Source: Flavivirga jejuensis
GTDB taxonomy: Bacteria; Bacteroidota; Bacteroidia; Flavobacteriales; Flavobacteriaceae
Length of the DNA stretch: 64,000 nucleotides
Reading direction: 5' to 3'
NCBI RefSeq assembly: GCF_030540765.1
Contig: NZ_JAUOEL010000002.1
Coordinates: 744,001 to 808,000 of the forward strand
A model generated the notes under the pieces. That model was not told where the DNA came from and did not search any database. It was given only the letters and a program-made list of their open reading frames with translations. Positions 53,677-63,273 of this stretch are shown in pieces. The translations under genes were made by a program, and so were the position numbers. The first letter of the stretch is position 1. Each line of letters begins with the position of its first letter.

Positions 53677-56085
53677 ATGAGCAAACGTAGAATAAAAAAA
53701 GTGGCCATTATAGGTTCTGGTATTATGGGAAGTGGTATTGCATGCCATTTTGCTAATATTGGTGTAGATGTTTTGCTGCTTGATATCGTTCCTAGAGAAC
53801 TAAACGATAAAGAAAAAGCTAAAGGCTTAACACTTGAAGATAAAGTAGTAAGAAACAGATTAGTTAATGATGCGCTTGCTGCTTCATTAAAATCAAAACC
53901 TGCTCCTATATATCATCCTAAGTTTGCAAATCGTATTACAACAGGTAACTTGGAAGACGATATTTCCAAAGTCTCCAGTGTGGACTGGATTATGGAAGTG
54001 GTGGTTGAACGATTGGATATCAAACAACAGGTTTTTGAAACACTTGAAAAACATAGAACACCAGGCACTTTAATTACTAGTAATACGTCTGGTATTCCTA
54101 TTAAGTTTATGAGTGAAGGTCGTAGTGAGGATTTTCAGAAACATTTCTGTGGCACACACTTTTTTAATCCTGCACGCTACCTAAAATTATTCGAGATTAT
54201 TCCTGGTCCAAAAACAGATGCTTCAGTTTTAGAATTTCTTAATGGTTATGGAGAACAATTCCTTGGAAAAACATCTGTAGTCGCTAAAGATACACCTGCC
54301 TTTATAGGAAACCGTATCGGCATATTTAGTATTATGAGTTTATTCCATGCCGTTAAAGACATGGGATTAACGATTGAAGAAGTTGACAAATTATCAGGTC
54401 CCGTTATTGGTAGACCTAAATCTGCTACTTTTAGAACAGTTGATGTTGTTGGATTAGACACTTTAGTTCATGTAGCAAACGGTATTGCAGAAAACTGTAA
54501 AGAAGATGAGCGCTTAGAACTTTTTAAATTACCAGATTTCATCAATACCATGATGAAAAACAAATGGTTAGGAAGTAAAACGAAGCAAGGGTTTTATAAA
54601 AAAACAGTGTCTGCCGAAGGCAAAAAAGAAATCTTATCATTAGACTTAAACACTTTAGAATATCGTTCTGCACAAAAAGCAAAATTTGCAACTTTAGAAC
54701 TTACTAAAACAATCGATAAGGTTGTAGATAGATTTAAAGTACTCGTCTCAGGTAAGGATAAAGCTGGTCAATTTTACAGAAAAAGCTTTGCTGCTTTATT
54801 TGCCTACGTTTCTAATCGTATTCCTGAAATAACAGACGAATTATATAAGATTGACGATGCCATGAAAGCTGGTTTTGGTTGGGAACACGGTCCTTTCCAA
54901 ATTTGGGATGCTATAGGTGTAGAAGCAGGCATAGAAATAATGAAAGCCGAAGGTTTAACACCCGCAGCTTGGGTTAACGATATGTTGTCATCAGGAAGTA
55001 AATCCTTTTATTCCGTAAAAGAAGGAGCCACTTATGCTTACGATATTCCGAATAAAACACAAGAAAAAATACCAGGTCAAGACGCATTTATCATCTTAGA
55101 TAATATCAGAAAATCGAATGAAGTATTTAAAAATTCTGGTGTTGTTATTGAAGATTTAGGCGATGGCATATTAAACTGCGAATTCCAATCTAAAATGAAT
55201 ACGATTGGAGGCGATGTTTTATCAGGACTTAATAGAGCTATCGATTTAGCCGAAAAAGAATATCTGGGATTAATTATTGGTAACCAAGGCGCCAATTTCT
55301 CTGTTGGCGCCAATATTGGTATGATATTCATGATGGCTGTAGAACAAGAATATGATGAACTTAATGCCGCGATCAAATATTTTCAAGATACGATGATGCG
55401 TATGCGTTATTCTTCTATCCCAACCATTTCAGCACCACATGGCATGTCCTTAGGAGGTGCTTGCGAGTTATCGATGCACGCCGATAAAGTTGTGGCTGCT
55501 GCCGAAACGTATATAGGCTTAGTAGAATTTGGAGTTGGTGTTATTCCTGGAGGAGCTGGTTCCAAAGAAATGGCTCTAAGAGCTTCTGATACTTTTAGAA
55601 AAGGAGATGTCGAATTAAACACCCTACAAGAATACTTTTTAACGATAGGCATGGCAAAAGTGGCAACTTCTGCCTATGAAGCCTTTGATCTGGGTGTGCT
55701 TCAAAAAGGAAAAGATGTAGTCGTTATTAATAAAGACAGACAAATAGCAACCGCAAAAGCACACGCTAAACTAATGGCAGAAGCTGGCTATACACAACCT
55801 GTAAAACGCAAAGATGTAAAAGTACTTGGCAAACAAGCTCTAGGTATGTTTTTAGTTGGAACAGATTCTATGGAAGCTGCAAATTATATAAGTGAACACG
55901 ACCATAAAATCGCTAATAAATTAGCTTACGTCATGGCTGGTGGTGATTTATCAGAACCTACCTTAGTGAGCGAACAGTACTTGTTAGACCTAGAACGTGA
56001 AGCTTTCTTAAGTTTATGTACAGAACGAAAAACATTAGAACGTATACAACATATGTTGAAGACGGGGAAACCGTTGCGTAATTAA
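53677..56085 (+). CDS. fadN: 3-hydroxyacyl-CoA dehydrogenase/enoyl-CoA hydratase (FadN type)
   Basis: 802 residues, two-enzyme fusion. The dehydrogenase half covers about 1-420, with NAD loop VAIIGSGIMGSGIACHFANI and CGTHFFNPARYLKLFEIIPG, then TPAFIGNRIG. The hydratase half is at about 480-790 (LGLIIGNQGANFSVGANIGM, SAPHGMSLGGACELSMHADK, GLVEFGVGVIPGGAGSKEMA). The order dehydrogenase-hydratase and the length fit Bacillus FadN (789) rather than E. coli FadB. It performs the middle steps of beta-oxidation. Confidence 0.95.
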   Translation: MSKRRIKKVAIIGSGIMGSGIACHFANIGVDVLLLDIVPRELNDKEKAKGLTLEDKVVRNRLVNDALAASLKSKPAPIYHPKFANRITTGNLEDDISKVSSVDWIMEVVVERLDIKQQVFETLEKHRTPGTLITSNTSGIPIKFMSEGRSEDFQKHFCGTHFFNPARYLKLFEIIPGPKTDASVLEFLNGYGEQFLGKTSVVAKDTPAFIGNRIGIFSIMSLFHAVKDMGLTIEEVDKLSGPVIGRPKSATFRTVDVVGLDTLVHVANGIAENCKEDERLELFKLPDFINTMMKNKWLGSKTKQGFYKKTVSAEGKKEILSLDLNTLEYRSAQKAKFATLELTKTIDKVVDRFKVLVSGKDKAGQFYRKSFAALFAYVSNRIPEITDELYKIDDAMKAGFGWEHGPFQIWDAIGVEAGIEIMKAEGLTPAAWVNDMLSSGSKSFYSVKEGATYAYDIPNKTQEKIPGQDAFIILDNIRKSNEVFKNSGVVIEDLGDGILNCEFQSKMNTIGGDVLSGLNRAIDLAEKEYLGLIIGNQGANFSVGANIGMIFMMAVEQEYDELNAAIKYFQDTMMRMRYSSIPTISAPHGMSLGGACELSMHADKVVAAAETYIGLVEFGVGVIPGGAGSKEMALRASDTFRKGDVELNTLQEYFLTIGMAKVATSAYEAFDLGVLQKGKDVVVINKDRQIATAKAHAKLMAEAGYTQPVKRKDVKVLGKQALGMFLVGTDSMEAANYISEHDHKIANKLAYVMAGGDLSEPTLVSEQYLLDLEREAFLSLCTERKTLERIQHMLKTGKPLRN

Positions 56086-56190
56086 AATCCCCCAAAGGGA
56101 GGCGCTTTAAAAGATGAATATAATGTATAACTAAAAACAAACCCGTAACAGTTCCCGCTCCTTTGGAGAGGGGTAGATTTAAGACGCATT

Positions 56191-56211
56191 GACATAGGAT
56201 TGAAAGACGAA
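56191..56211 (+). repeat. Left inverted repeat flanking the four-helix-bundle gene
   Basis: GACATAGGATTGAAAGACGA plus one A; 16 of 21 positions match the complement of the repeat at 56640-56660. Confidence 0.55.
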
Positions 56212-56269
56212 ATAGAAGGTCCTATATGATATGTCTAACAAAAAAATAAGAGTAATAGTAAAGAATAAG

Positions 56270-56635
56270 ATGGCTGCAAGACATAATTTTAGAAAGTTAA
56301 CAATTTGGAAAGAAGGTATTTCAATAGTAAAAGATACTTATACAACGACCAAAACATTTCCAAAGTCAGAAATTTATGCACTTTCAAATCAAATGCAACG
56401 GTGCTCTATCTCTATTCCTTCTAATATTGCTGAAGGTACAAGTAAAGGAACAGATAAGCATTTTACTCAATATTTAGAAACAGCTTTAAGGGCTGCCTTT
56501 GAGTGAGAGACACAATTAATAATTTCTTTTGAAATAGGATATATTTCCGAAGACACTTTTAAACATTTAGAAAATAAAATTCAAATGATTCAAGGAATGA
56601 TAACACGATTCATGGAAAACTTATGCAAGTCTTAA
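56270..56635 (+). pseudogene. Four-helix bundle (23S rRNA IVS-type) protein, interrupted by one stop codon
   Basis: ATG at 56270 gives MAARHNFRKLTIWKEGISIV, then the conserved RCSISIPSNIAEGTSKGTDK and YLETALRAAFE. A TGA at 56504-56506 breaks the frame where the family has Leu (FELETQL). The same frame then continues with ETQLIISFEIGYISEDTFKH and QGMITRFMENLCKS to the TAA at 56633. A single nonsense change therefore splits an otherwise intact 121-codon gene. These proteins are encoded by 23S rRNA intervening sequences or mobile REP-flanked cassettes. Here it lies between inverted repeats inside the fad operon. Confidence 0.85.
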
Positions 56636-56639
56636 GTCA

Positions 56640-56660
56640 TTCGTCTTATCGTCTTATGTC
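56640..56660 (-). repeat. Right inverted repeat flanking the four-helix-bundle gene
   Basis: TTCGTCTTATCGTCTTATGT plus C; partner of 56191-56211. TCTTA units occur in tandem, as in the repeats that flank such genes in other flavobacteria. Confidence 0.55.
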
Positions 56661-56676
56661 AAAATATTCATAAACT

Positions 56677-57870
56677 ATGAACAAAACCGCATACATAGTA
56701 AAAGCATATAGAACAGCAGTTGGAAAAGCTCCAAAAGGCGTATTCCGTTTTAAAAGAACTGATGAATTGGCTTCAGAAACCATTCAACACATGATGAAAG
56801 AATTACCACAATTAGACAAAACTCGTATCGACGATGTTATTGTTGGTAATGCCATGCCAGAAGGCTCTCAAGGTTTAAATATGGCACGTCTTATCTCTTT
56901 AATGGGATTAGATAGTGTTGATGTTCCTGGAGTTACTGTAAATCGTTTTTGTTCATCGGGTATTGAAACTATTGGGATTGCTACAGCGAAAATTCAATCA
57001 GGAATGGCCGATTGTATTATTGCTGGAGGTGCAGAAAGTATGAGTGCTGTTCCAATGACGGGGTTTAAACCTGAGTTAAATTACGACATTGTAAAAGCAG
57101 GTCACGAAGATTATTATTGGGGTATGGGAAATACTGCTGAGGCCGTTGCAAATCAGTTTAAAGTATCTCGTGAAGACCAAGATGAATTTGCTTATAATTC
57201 ACATATGAAAGCTTTAAAAGCACAAGCAGAAAATCGTTTTCAAGATCAAATAGTACCTATAGAAGTAGCACAAACTTATGTAGATGCAAACGGAAAGAAA
57301 GCTACTAAATCATATACCGTAACAAAGGATGAAGGACCACGAGCGGGAACTAGCAAAGAAGCCCTGGCAAAATTACGAGCCGTGTTTGCTGCTGGTGGTA
57401 GTGTAACCGCAGGAAACTCTTCTCAAATAAGTGATGGGGCTGCCTTTGTTATGGTGATGAGTGAAGACATGGTAAAAGAATTAAACCTGGAACCCATAGC
57501 TCGTTTAGTAAACTATGCCGCTGCAGGTGTAGAGCCTCGCATTATGGGGATTGGCCCTGTAAAAGCGATTCCAAAAGCATTGAAACAAGCTGGTTTACAA
57601 CAATCAGATTTAGAACTTATCGAATTAAATGAAGCCTTTGCGTCACAATCTCTAGCCGTAATTAGGGAACTTGGTTTAAATCCCGATATAGTAAACGTTA
57701 ACGGTGGTGCTATTGCCTTAGGACATCCACTTGGTTGTACTGGAGCAAAATTATCTGTACAATTATTTGATGAAATGCGTAAACGTAATATGCAAGGTAA
57801 ATATGGTGCCGTAACCATGTGCGTAGGAACTGGACAAGGAGCCTGTGGGATTTTTGAATTTTTAAATTAG
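56677..57870 (+). CDS. fadA: Acetyl-CoA C-acyltransferase (3-ketoacyl-CoA thiolase)
   Basis: 397 residues. It performs the thiolytic step of beta-oxidation. Catalytic Cys92 in VTVNRFCSSG, ISDGAAFVMVM, LNEAFASQSLAV, GGAIALGHPLGCTGAK (His) and the second catalytic Cys in CVGTGQGACG. All active-site residues are present. It starts 42 bp after the pseudogene and ends before a spacer with a small ACCTCTC / GAGAGGT hairpin (57885-57902). Confidence 0.96.
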   Translation: MNKTAYIVKAYRTAVGKAPKGVFRFKRTDELASETIQHMMKELPQLDKTRIDDVIVGNAMPEGSQGLNMARLISLMGLDSVDVPGVTVNRFCSSGIETIGIATAKIQSGMADCIIAGGAESMSAVPMTGFKPELNYDIVKAGHEDYYWGMGNTAEAVANQFKVSREDQDEFAYNSHMKALKAQAENRFQDQIVPIEVAQTYVDANGKKATKSYTVTKDEGPRAGTSKEALAKLRAVFAAGGSVTAGNSSQISDGAAFVMVMSEDMVKELNLEPIARLVNYAAAGVEPRIMGIGPVKAIPKALKQAGLQQSDLELIELNEAFASQSLAVIRELGLNPDIVNVNGGAIALGHPLGCTGAKLSVQLFDEMRKRNMQGKYGAVTMCVGTGQGACGIFEFLN

Positions 57871-57883
57871 AAACCCACCTAAC

Positions 57884-57902
57884 CTCTCCAAAAGAGAGGT
57901 AC
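57884..57902. repeat. Hairpin ACCTCTC-CAAAA-GAGAGGT between fadA and fadE
   Basis: 7-bp perfect stem in the spacer, with another small stem CTTTCC / GGAAAG further on near 57955. Similar short palindromes (GCTCCTTTGGAG region) occur beyond fadN. They look like spacer hairpins of a repetitive type. Confidence 0.4.
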
Positions 57903-57984
57903 AATTGAAAATAAAAAAAATAAGTTATTAATTAAAAAACACCCACAAATTCTCTTTCCTTCGGAAAGGGTTGGGAATCGGAAA

Positions 57985-59796
57985 ATGGAAGCAACAGAAA
58001 AAGATATTTTACGCGGCGGACAATTCTTAGTAAAAGAAACCAATTGTGAAGACATATTCACTCCTGAAGATTTTAACGAGGATCAGTTGATGATGAAAGA
58101 AGCTGTCACTGAATTTGTTGATAGAGAAATTTGGGCAAATAAGCCACGTTTTGAAGCTAAAGATTATGCATTAACAGAATCGTGTATGCGTAAAGCTGGA
58201 GAACTTGGTTTTTTAAGTGTTTCTGTGCCAGTAGAATATGGTGGCATGGGAATGGGTTTTGTAGATACCATGCTTGTTTGCGATTATATTTCTGGTGCCA
58301 CTGGCTCGTTTAGTACCGCATTTGGTGCCCATACTGGAATTGGTACAATGCCTATTACTTTATATGGAACCGAAGAGCAAAAGAAAAAATACGTTCCCAA
58401 ATTAGCTACAGGCGAATGGTTTGGTTCCTATTGCTTAACAGAACCTAGTGCTGGTAGTGATGCCAATTCTGGTAAAACAAAAGCAGTACTTTCTGCTGAT
58501 GGTAAAAGTTACAGCATTACAGGGCAAAAAATGTGGATCTCTAATGCTGGTTTTTGTAGCTTAATGATTGTTTTTGCTCGTATAGAAGATGATAAAAACA
58601 TCACTGGATTCATCGTAGAATACGACCCTGAAAACCCGAATGGTATCACTATGGGAGAAGAAGAACACAAATTAGGGATTCGTGCCTCTTCCACACGTCA
58701 GGTTTTCTTTAATGATACTGTTGTTCCTATTGAAAATATGTTATCAACAAGAGGCAATGGGTTTAAAATAGCCATGAACGCTCTTAATGTTGGCCGTATA
58801 AAATTAGCTGCGGCCTGTTTAGATGCGCAACGACGTACTATTACAGAATCTATTAAATATGCTAATGAACGTATTCAATTTAAAACACCCATATCTAGTT
58901 TTGGTGCGATTCGTCAAAAAATTGCTGAAATGGCAACTAACTGTTGGGTTGGTGAAGCCGCTAGTTATAGAGCTGCAAAAAATATAGAAGATCGTATTGC
59001 ACTTCGTCAAAAAAATGGAAAAGACACCCATCAAGAAGCAGAATTAAAAGGTGTTGAAGAATATGCTATTGAGTGTTCCATTTTAAAAGTAGCTGTTTCA
59101 GAATACACACAAAAATGTACCGATGAAGGGATTCAAATCTTTGGTGGTATGGGATTCTCTGAAGAAACCCCTATAGAATCTGCATGGAGAGATGCTCGTA
59201 TCGCAAGGATCTACGAAGGTACTAATGAAATTAATCGTATGTTAAGTATAGGTATGCTTATCAAAAAAGCGATGAAAGGACATGTAGATCTTTTAACACC
59301 TGCCACAGCAGTTAAAGATGAATTGGTAGGCATTCCGTCTTTTGATGTCCCAGATTATTCTCAATTATTTTCTGAAGAAAAAAACATTATAAAGAATCTA
59401 AAAAAACTCTTTTTAATGGTCGCTGGAGCTGCATTACAGAAGTATGGTGAAAAAATAGAGCAACAACAACAATTAATGTTAGCAGCATCAGATATTTTAA
59501 TACAAATATACATAGCAGAGTCAGCTATTTTACGCGCAGAAAAAATGGCAAAAAAGGAAGGGGAAGCTGCTGCAAAAGAACAAATAGCTATGGCTAAGTT
59601 AAATTTATTCCATGCTATAGATGTTATTGAAACTGCTGGTAAACACTCCATCATTTCTTTTTCTACAGGAGATGAACAACGTATGATGCTTATGGGCTTA
59701 AAACGTTACATTAAATATGTAAACATGCCAAACATTATAGAATTAAGAAATATTATAGCAGATAAAGTAACTGAAGAAAATAAATACTGTTTTTAG
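57985..59796 (+). CDS. fadE: Acyl-CoA dehydrogenase (FadE type)
   Basis: 603 residues. FAD-dependent first step of beta-oxidation. Motifs: YCLTEPSAGSDANSGKTKA, GQKMWISNAGF, VGRIKLAAACLDAQRR, GGMGFSEETPIESAWRDARI and IYEGTNEINR. The C-terminal 150 residues beyond the usual dehydrogenase end match the extended VLCAD/FadE group. Gene order marR - fadN - fadA - fadE. A terminator follows at 59832-59870. Confidence 0.95.
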   Translation: MEATEKDILRGGQFLVKETNCEDIFTPEDFNEDQLMMKEAVTEFVDREIWANKPRFEAKDYALTESCMRKAGELGFLSVSVPVEYGGMGMGFVDTMLVCDYISGATGSFSTAFGAHTGIGTMPITLYGTEEQKKKYVPKLATGEWFGSYCLTEPSAGSDANSGKTKAVLSADGKSYSITGQKMWISNAGFCSLMIVFARIEDDKNITGFIVEYDPENPNGITMGEEEHKLGIRASSTRQVFFNDTVVPIENMLSTRGNGFKIAMNALNVGRIKLAAACLDAQRRTITESIKYANERIQFKTPISSFGAIRQKIAEMATNCWVGEAASYRAAKNIEDRIALRQKNGKDTHQEAELKGVEEYAIECSILKVAVSEYTQKCTDEGIQIFGGMGFSEETPIESAWRDARIARIYEGTNEINRMLSIGMLIKKAMKGHVDLLTPATAVKDELVGIPSFDVPDYSQLFSEEKNIIKNLKKLFLMVAGAALQKYGEKIEQQQQLMLAASDILIQIYIAESAILRAEKMAKKEGEAAAKEQIAMAKLNLFHAIDVIETAGKHSIISFSTGDEQRMMLMGLKRYIKYVNMPNIIELRNIIADKVTEENKYCF

Positions 59797-59831
59797 TATA
59801 AAGAAAAAAGTAGTGACTAACTCTCAATTGG

Positions 59832-59870
59832 AAAAAGCGTTTCGAAGTTAACTTTCGAAGCGTTTTTTTT
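59832..59870 (+). terminator. Terminator of the fad operon
   Basis: Imperfect stem with one bulge, AAAAGCGTTTCGAAGTT / AACTTTCGAAGCGTTTT, followed by a T-run, 36 bp beyond the fadE stop. Confidence 0.85.
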
Positions 59871-60028
59871 ATTTTATTATCTTTAAACCTGAGTTCGACG
59901 TAAGGAAAATAAAGTTGTTTTTATAAAACACTGCTTATAAAGCGTTTATATTAATAAAGTAAATTTTAGATATCTGAAAACATATTCAAATCTATTAGCT
60001 TCAAGCTAAAAATCAATAATTATAGTAC

Positions 60029-61363
60029 ATGAAAATAATAGTTACAAGCTTATTGGTATTTTCAAGCTTCTTTTTATCAGCTCAAACAAATCAGAAATTA
60101 TACCATATTATTGATGCAGTCTCATCAGAACGTATCAAACAAGATGTTCAAACGCTTGTGGATTTTGGAACAAGAAATACTTTTAGTGATACTATTTCTA
60201 ATACCAAAGGCATTGGAGCAGCGAGACGGTGGATAAAATCGGAATTTGAAACCATCTCGAAAGGTTGTAATAATTGTCTGGAAGTCTTTTATCAAAAAGA
60301 TTTTGTTACTAAAAAAAATAACAATCGTGTGCCACACGACGCTTGGGTAGTCAATGTTGTTGCTATTCAAAAAGGAACTAAATACCCCAATCGATACATT
60401 ATTATGAGTGGAGATATTGATTCCCGTGCCAGCGATACTATGGATTTTACTACGGATGCTCCTGGAGCAAATGATAATGCTTCTGGTATGGCTGGAACTA
60501 TGGAAGCCGCAAGAGTTTTATCTAAGTATAAATTTGAAAGCAGTGTTGTTTATGTTGGTCTATCTGGTGAAGAACAGGGGCTTTTTGGCGGTGCTGGATT
60601 AGCAAAATATGCTCAAGAAAAAAAATGGGATATTATTGGGGTTTTTAATAATGATATGATCGGAAATATTAAAGGGGTTGATGGTGTTATTGATAATAGA
60701 ACCTTTAGAATATTCTCTGAGCCTGTACCTCCAAACGAAACAGAACGCGCAAGAAAAATGCGTCGATTTTATGGAGGCGAGGTAGATGGTATCTCACGCC
60801 AATTGGCACGTTACGTGCATAAAACTACAAAAACATATATGCCAGAAATGAACCCCATGATGGTTTATAGATTAGATAGATTTGGTCGTGGTGGTCATCA
60901 CCGCCCTTTTAACGATTTAGGATATGCAGGTATTCGTATTATGGAAGCACATGAAAACTACACGCAACAGCATCAAGATATCCGTGAGGAAAATGGCATA
61001 AAATATGGTGATGTAATTGAGCATGTTAATTTTGATTATGCAAAAAAGCTCACCGCAGTAAATGCCATAAATATGGCAAGTTTGGCTTCTGCCCCTCCTG
61101 CACCCAATAATGTTGCTATTGGGGGTGTTGTAGCACCTGCTGCAAAATTCAAATGGGATAAAGTTAATGGTGCCAAAGGTTATAAAATTTACTGGAGGAA
61201 TACCACCTCTCCTACTTGGGATCATAGCAGGTATGTTGGTGATGTATCAGAATTCACATTAGAAGGCATCGTTATTGATAATTACTTTTTTGGAATAGCT
61301 TCGGTTAATGAAAATGGTTTCGAAAGTGTGGTCGTATTTCCCAATAAGGTTTTTAGAGATTAA
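60029..61363 (+). CDS. M28 family metallopeptidase with fibronectin-type C-terminus
   Basis: 444 residues: signal peptide (VTSLLVFSSFFLSAQ), M28 zinc peptidase core with GANDNASG (bridging Asp149), SGEEQGLFG (Glu181/182) and NNDMIGN (Asp209), and a fibronectin-like domain from about 350 (APPAPNNVAIGG ... KGYKIYWRN). The first metal ligand, His in the usual G-H-x-D-S, is Asp129 here (MSGDIDSR). Activity may be kept by Asp ligation or lost. The stop codon TAA is the first base triplet of MITE copy 3. Confidence 0.88.
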   Translation: MKIIVTSLLVFSSFFLSAQTNQKLYHIIDAVSSERIKQDVQTLVDFGTRNTFSDTISNTKGIGAARRWIKSEFETISKGCNNCLEVFYQKDFVTKKNNNRVPHDAWVVNVVAIQKGTKYPNRYIIMSGDIDSRASDTMDFTTDAPGANDNASGMAGTMEAARVLSKYKFESSVVYVGLSGEEQGLFGGAGLAKYAQEKKWDIIGVFNNDMIGNIKGVDGVIDNRTFRIFSEPVPPNETERARKMRRFYGGEVDGISRQLARYVHKTTKTYMPEMNPMMVYRLDRFGRGGHHRPFNDLGYAGIRIMEAHENYTQQHQDIREENGIKYGDVIEHVNFDYAKKLTAVNAINMASLASAPPAPNNVAIGGVVAPAAKFKWDKVNGAKGYKIYWRNTTSPTWDHSRYVGDVSEFTLEGIVIDNYFFGIASVNENGFESVVVFPNKVFRD

Positions 61364-61526
61364 GAAAGGGTTTAAGTTTTGTTTTTGAAATTAGTTTAGG
61401 TGGATTACATTCTCGATCAAGGCAAAAACAAATGCGAATAGCATCGTTATTCAAAGAAATTTTACTGCAGAATGAGGGCTTATAACGACAAAATAAGCTA
61501 AAGGATAAAATTTAAACAGTTTCTAA
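61360..61526 (+). repeat. MITE-like family A, copy 3
   Basis: About 167 bp, TTAAGAAAGGGTTTAAG ... TTTAAACAGTTTCTAA, directly at the stop codon of the M28 peptidase gene. The core GCGAATAGCATCGTTATT and the segment ACGACAAAATAAGCTAAAGG match copy 2. Non-coding. Confidence 0.85.
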
Positions 61527-61598
61527 GCTTTACATAATTATCAGCTGCAATATCAAACTCACGCTAAATATTAACAAATTATTAAGAATCTTTTTCTT

Positions 61599-61606
61599 TA
61601 ATTTTG
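61599..61606 (+). promoter_or_regulatory. Probable promoter -7 box of the M1 peptidase gene
   Basis: TAATTTTG, 15 bp before the ATG at 61622. It overlaps the TTG of a longer frame and rules that start out. Confidence 0.55.
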
Positions 61607-61621
61607 AACAAAGCCAAAATA

Positions 61622-63268
61622 ATGACTTACCGTTTATATCTATTACTATTTTTCTCAATAATTTCATGTATTTCCGTGGAAGCACAAGGATTACTTTCGG
61701 AGAAAAATAATTTCACCAGACAAGATACATTAAGAGGTTCCATAACTACAGAACGCGTATGGTGGGATTTAACCTATTACCATTTAGATATAAAAGTAGA
61801 TCCTGATAACAAATTCATTTCGGGGAAGAATACGATTCAATATAAAGTTTTAAAAGATCATTCGGTCATGCAAGTTGATTTGCAAACACCTTTAAATCTG
61901 ACTAAAGCCATTCAAAATGGAAAAGAATTAAACATAAAACATGACGGTAATGCTCATTTTATAAACCTTGTTGAAAAACAAAAAATAGGAGATATAAATA
62001 CTATTGATGTTTATTATAATGGAAATCCGAAAGAAGCAGTTAGAGCCCCTTGGGATGGTGGTATCTCATGGAAAAAAGACCAAAACGACAATCATTTTGT
62101 TGCATCGTCTTGTCAAGGGTTAGGAGCCAGTGTATGGTGGCCTTGTAAAGACCATATGTATGATGAAGTAGACAGTATGCTTATTAGTGTAAATGTTCCT
62201 AAAAATTTAATGAATGTTTCTAATGGTAGATTAAGGAGTGTCGAGCAATATGGAGACACAAAAACGTACCGTTGGTTTGTAAATAGCCCAATTAACAACT
62301 ATGGCGTAAACATCAATATTGGTGATTATGCTAATTTTTCTGAGGTTTATGATGGACAGGCTGGACATTTAGATATGAAATATTATGTTTTAAAAGATAA
62401 TATAGAGAGAGCCAAAGATCATTTTAAAGATGCTCCCAAAATGATGAAGGCTTTCGAGCATTGGTTTGGTAAGTACCCCTTTTATGCAGATAGTTTTAAA
62501 CTCGTTGAAGTCCCCTATTTGGGAATGGAACACCAAAGTTGTGTTACTTATGGTAATCAATATAAAAAAGGTTATTTAGGTAAAGATCTATCTGGTACAG
62601 GTTGGGGTTTAAAATTCGATTTTATTATCATTCACGAAGCTGGTCATGAGTGGTTTGCTAATAACATTACTAATAAAGATGTGGCAGACATGTGGATTCA
62701 TGAGGGGTTTACTTCCTATTCTGAAAACTTGTTTTTAGATTATTATTACGGTAAAAAAGCTTCCGCAGATTATGTTATTGGTACTCGGAGAAATATTCAA
62801 AACGATAGACCTCTTATTGGACATTATAATGTAAATGCCGAAGGGTCTGCCGATATGTATTATAAAGGTGCCAATATGCTACACACTTTAAGACAACTTA
62901 TTGAAGATGATGAAAAATGGCGACACATTTTACGTGGACTAAATAAAGATTTTTATCATCAAACAGTTACCACACAACAAATCGAAAATTATTTGAGCCT
63001 GAAAACAGGTATTGATCTAACTGAATTTTTTAATCAATATTTAAGAACTGTAAAAATTCCAACGCTTGAATATGCTATCGAAAAAAATGAATTGAAATAT
63101 CGTTGGACCAATATTGTTGATAAATTTGACATGCCTGTTCAAGTAAACATTAACGGAAACGAACAATGGCTATTTCCTATTTCTGATTGGAAAACACTAC
63201 CATTTGAATCAAAAATCACATTATTTAAAGTAGATCGAGATTTTTATGTAGAAGCAAAAAAACTTTAA
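61622..63268 (+). CDS. M1 family zinc aminopeptidase
   Basis: 548 residues from ATG 61622. Signal peptide (LYLLLFFSIISCISVEAQ). Exopeptidase motif GMEHQS (about 301-306) and zinc site HEAGHEWFANN with His338, His342 and Glu361 (MWIHEGF). The fold is the short M1 form without the C-terminal ERAP-like region, typical of Bacteroidota secreted peptidases. All catalytic residues are present. Together with the M28 gene it suggests peptide scavenging. Confidence 0.92.
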   Translation: MTYRLYLLLFFSIISCISVEAQGLLSEKNNFTRQDTLRGSITTERVWWDLTYYHLDIKVDPDNKFISGKNTIQYKVLKDHSVMQVDLQTPLNLTKAIQNGKELNIKHDGNAHFINLVEKQKIGDINTIDVYYNGNPKEAVRAPWDGGISWKKDQNDNHFVASSCQGLGASVWWPCKDHMYDEVDSMLISVNVPKNLMNVSNGRLRSVEQYGDTKTYRWFVNSPINNYGVNINIGDYANFSEVYDGQAGHLDMKYYVLKDNIERAKDHFKDAPKMMKAFEHWFGKYPFYADSFKLVEVPYLGMEHQSCVTYGNQYKKGYLGKDLSGTGWGLKFDFIIIHEAGHEWFANNITNKDVADMWIHEGFTSYSENLFLDYYYGKKASADYVIGTRRNIQNDRPLIGHYNVNAEGSADMYYKGANMLHTLRQLIEDDEKWRHILRGLNKDFYHQTVTTQQIENYLSLKTGIDLTEFFNQYLRTVKIPTLEYAIEKNELKYRWTNIVDKFDMPVQVNINGNEQWLFPISDWKTLPFESKITLFKVDRDFYVEAKKL

Positions 63269-63273
63269 TAATA

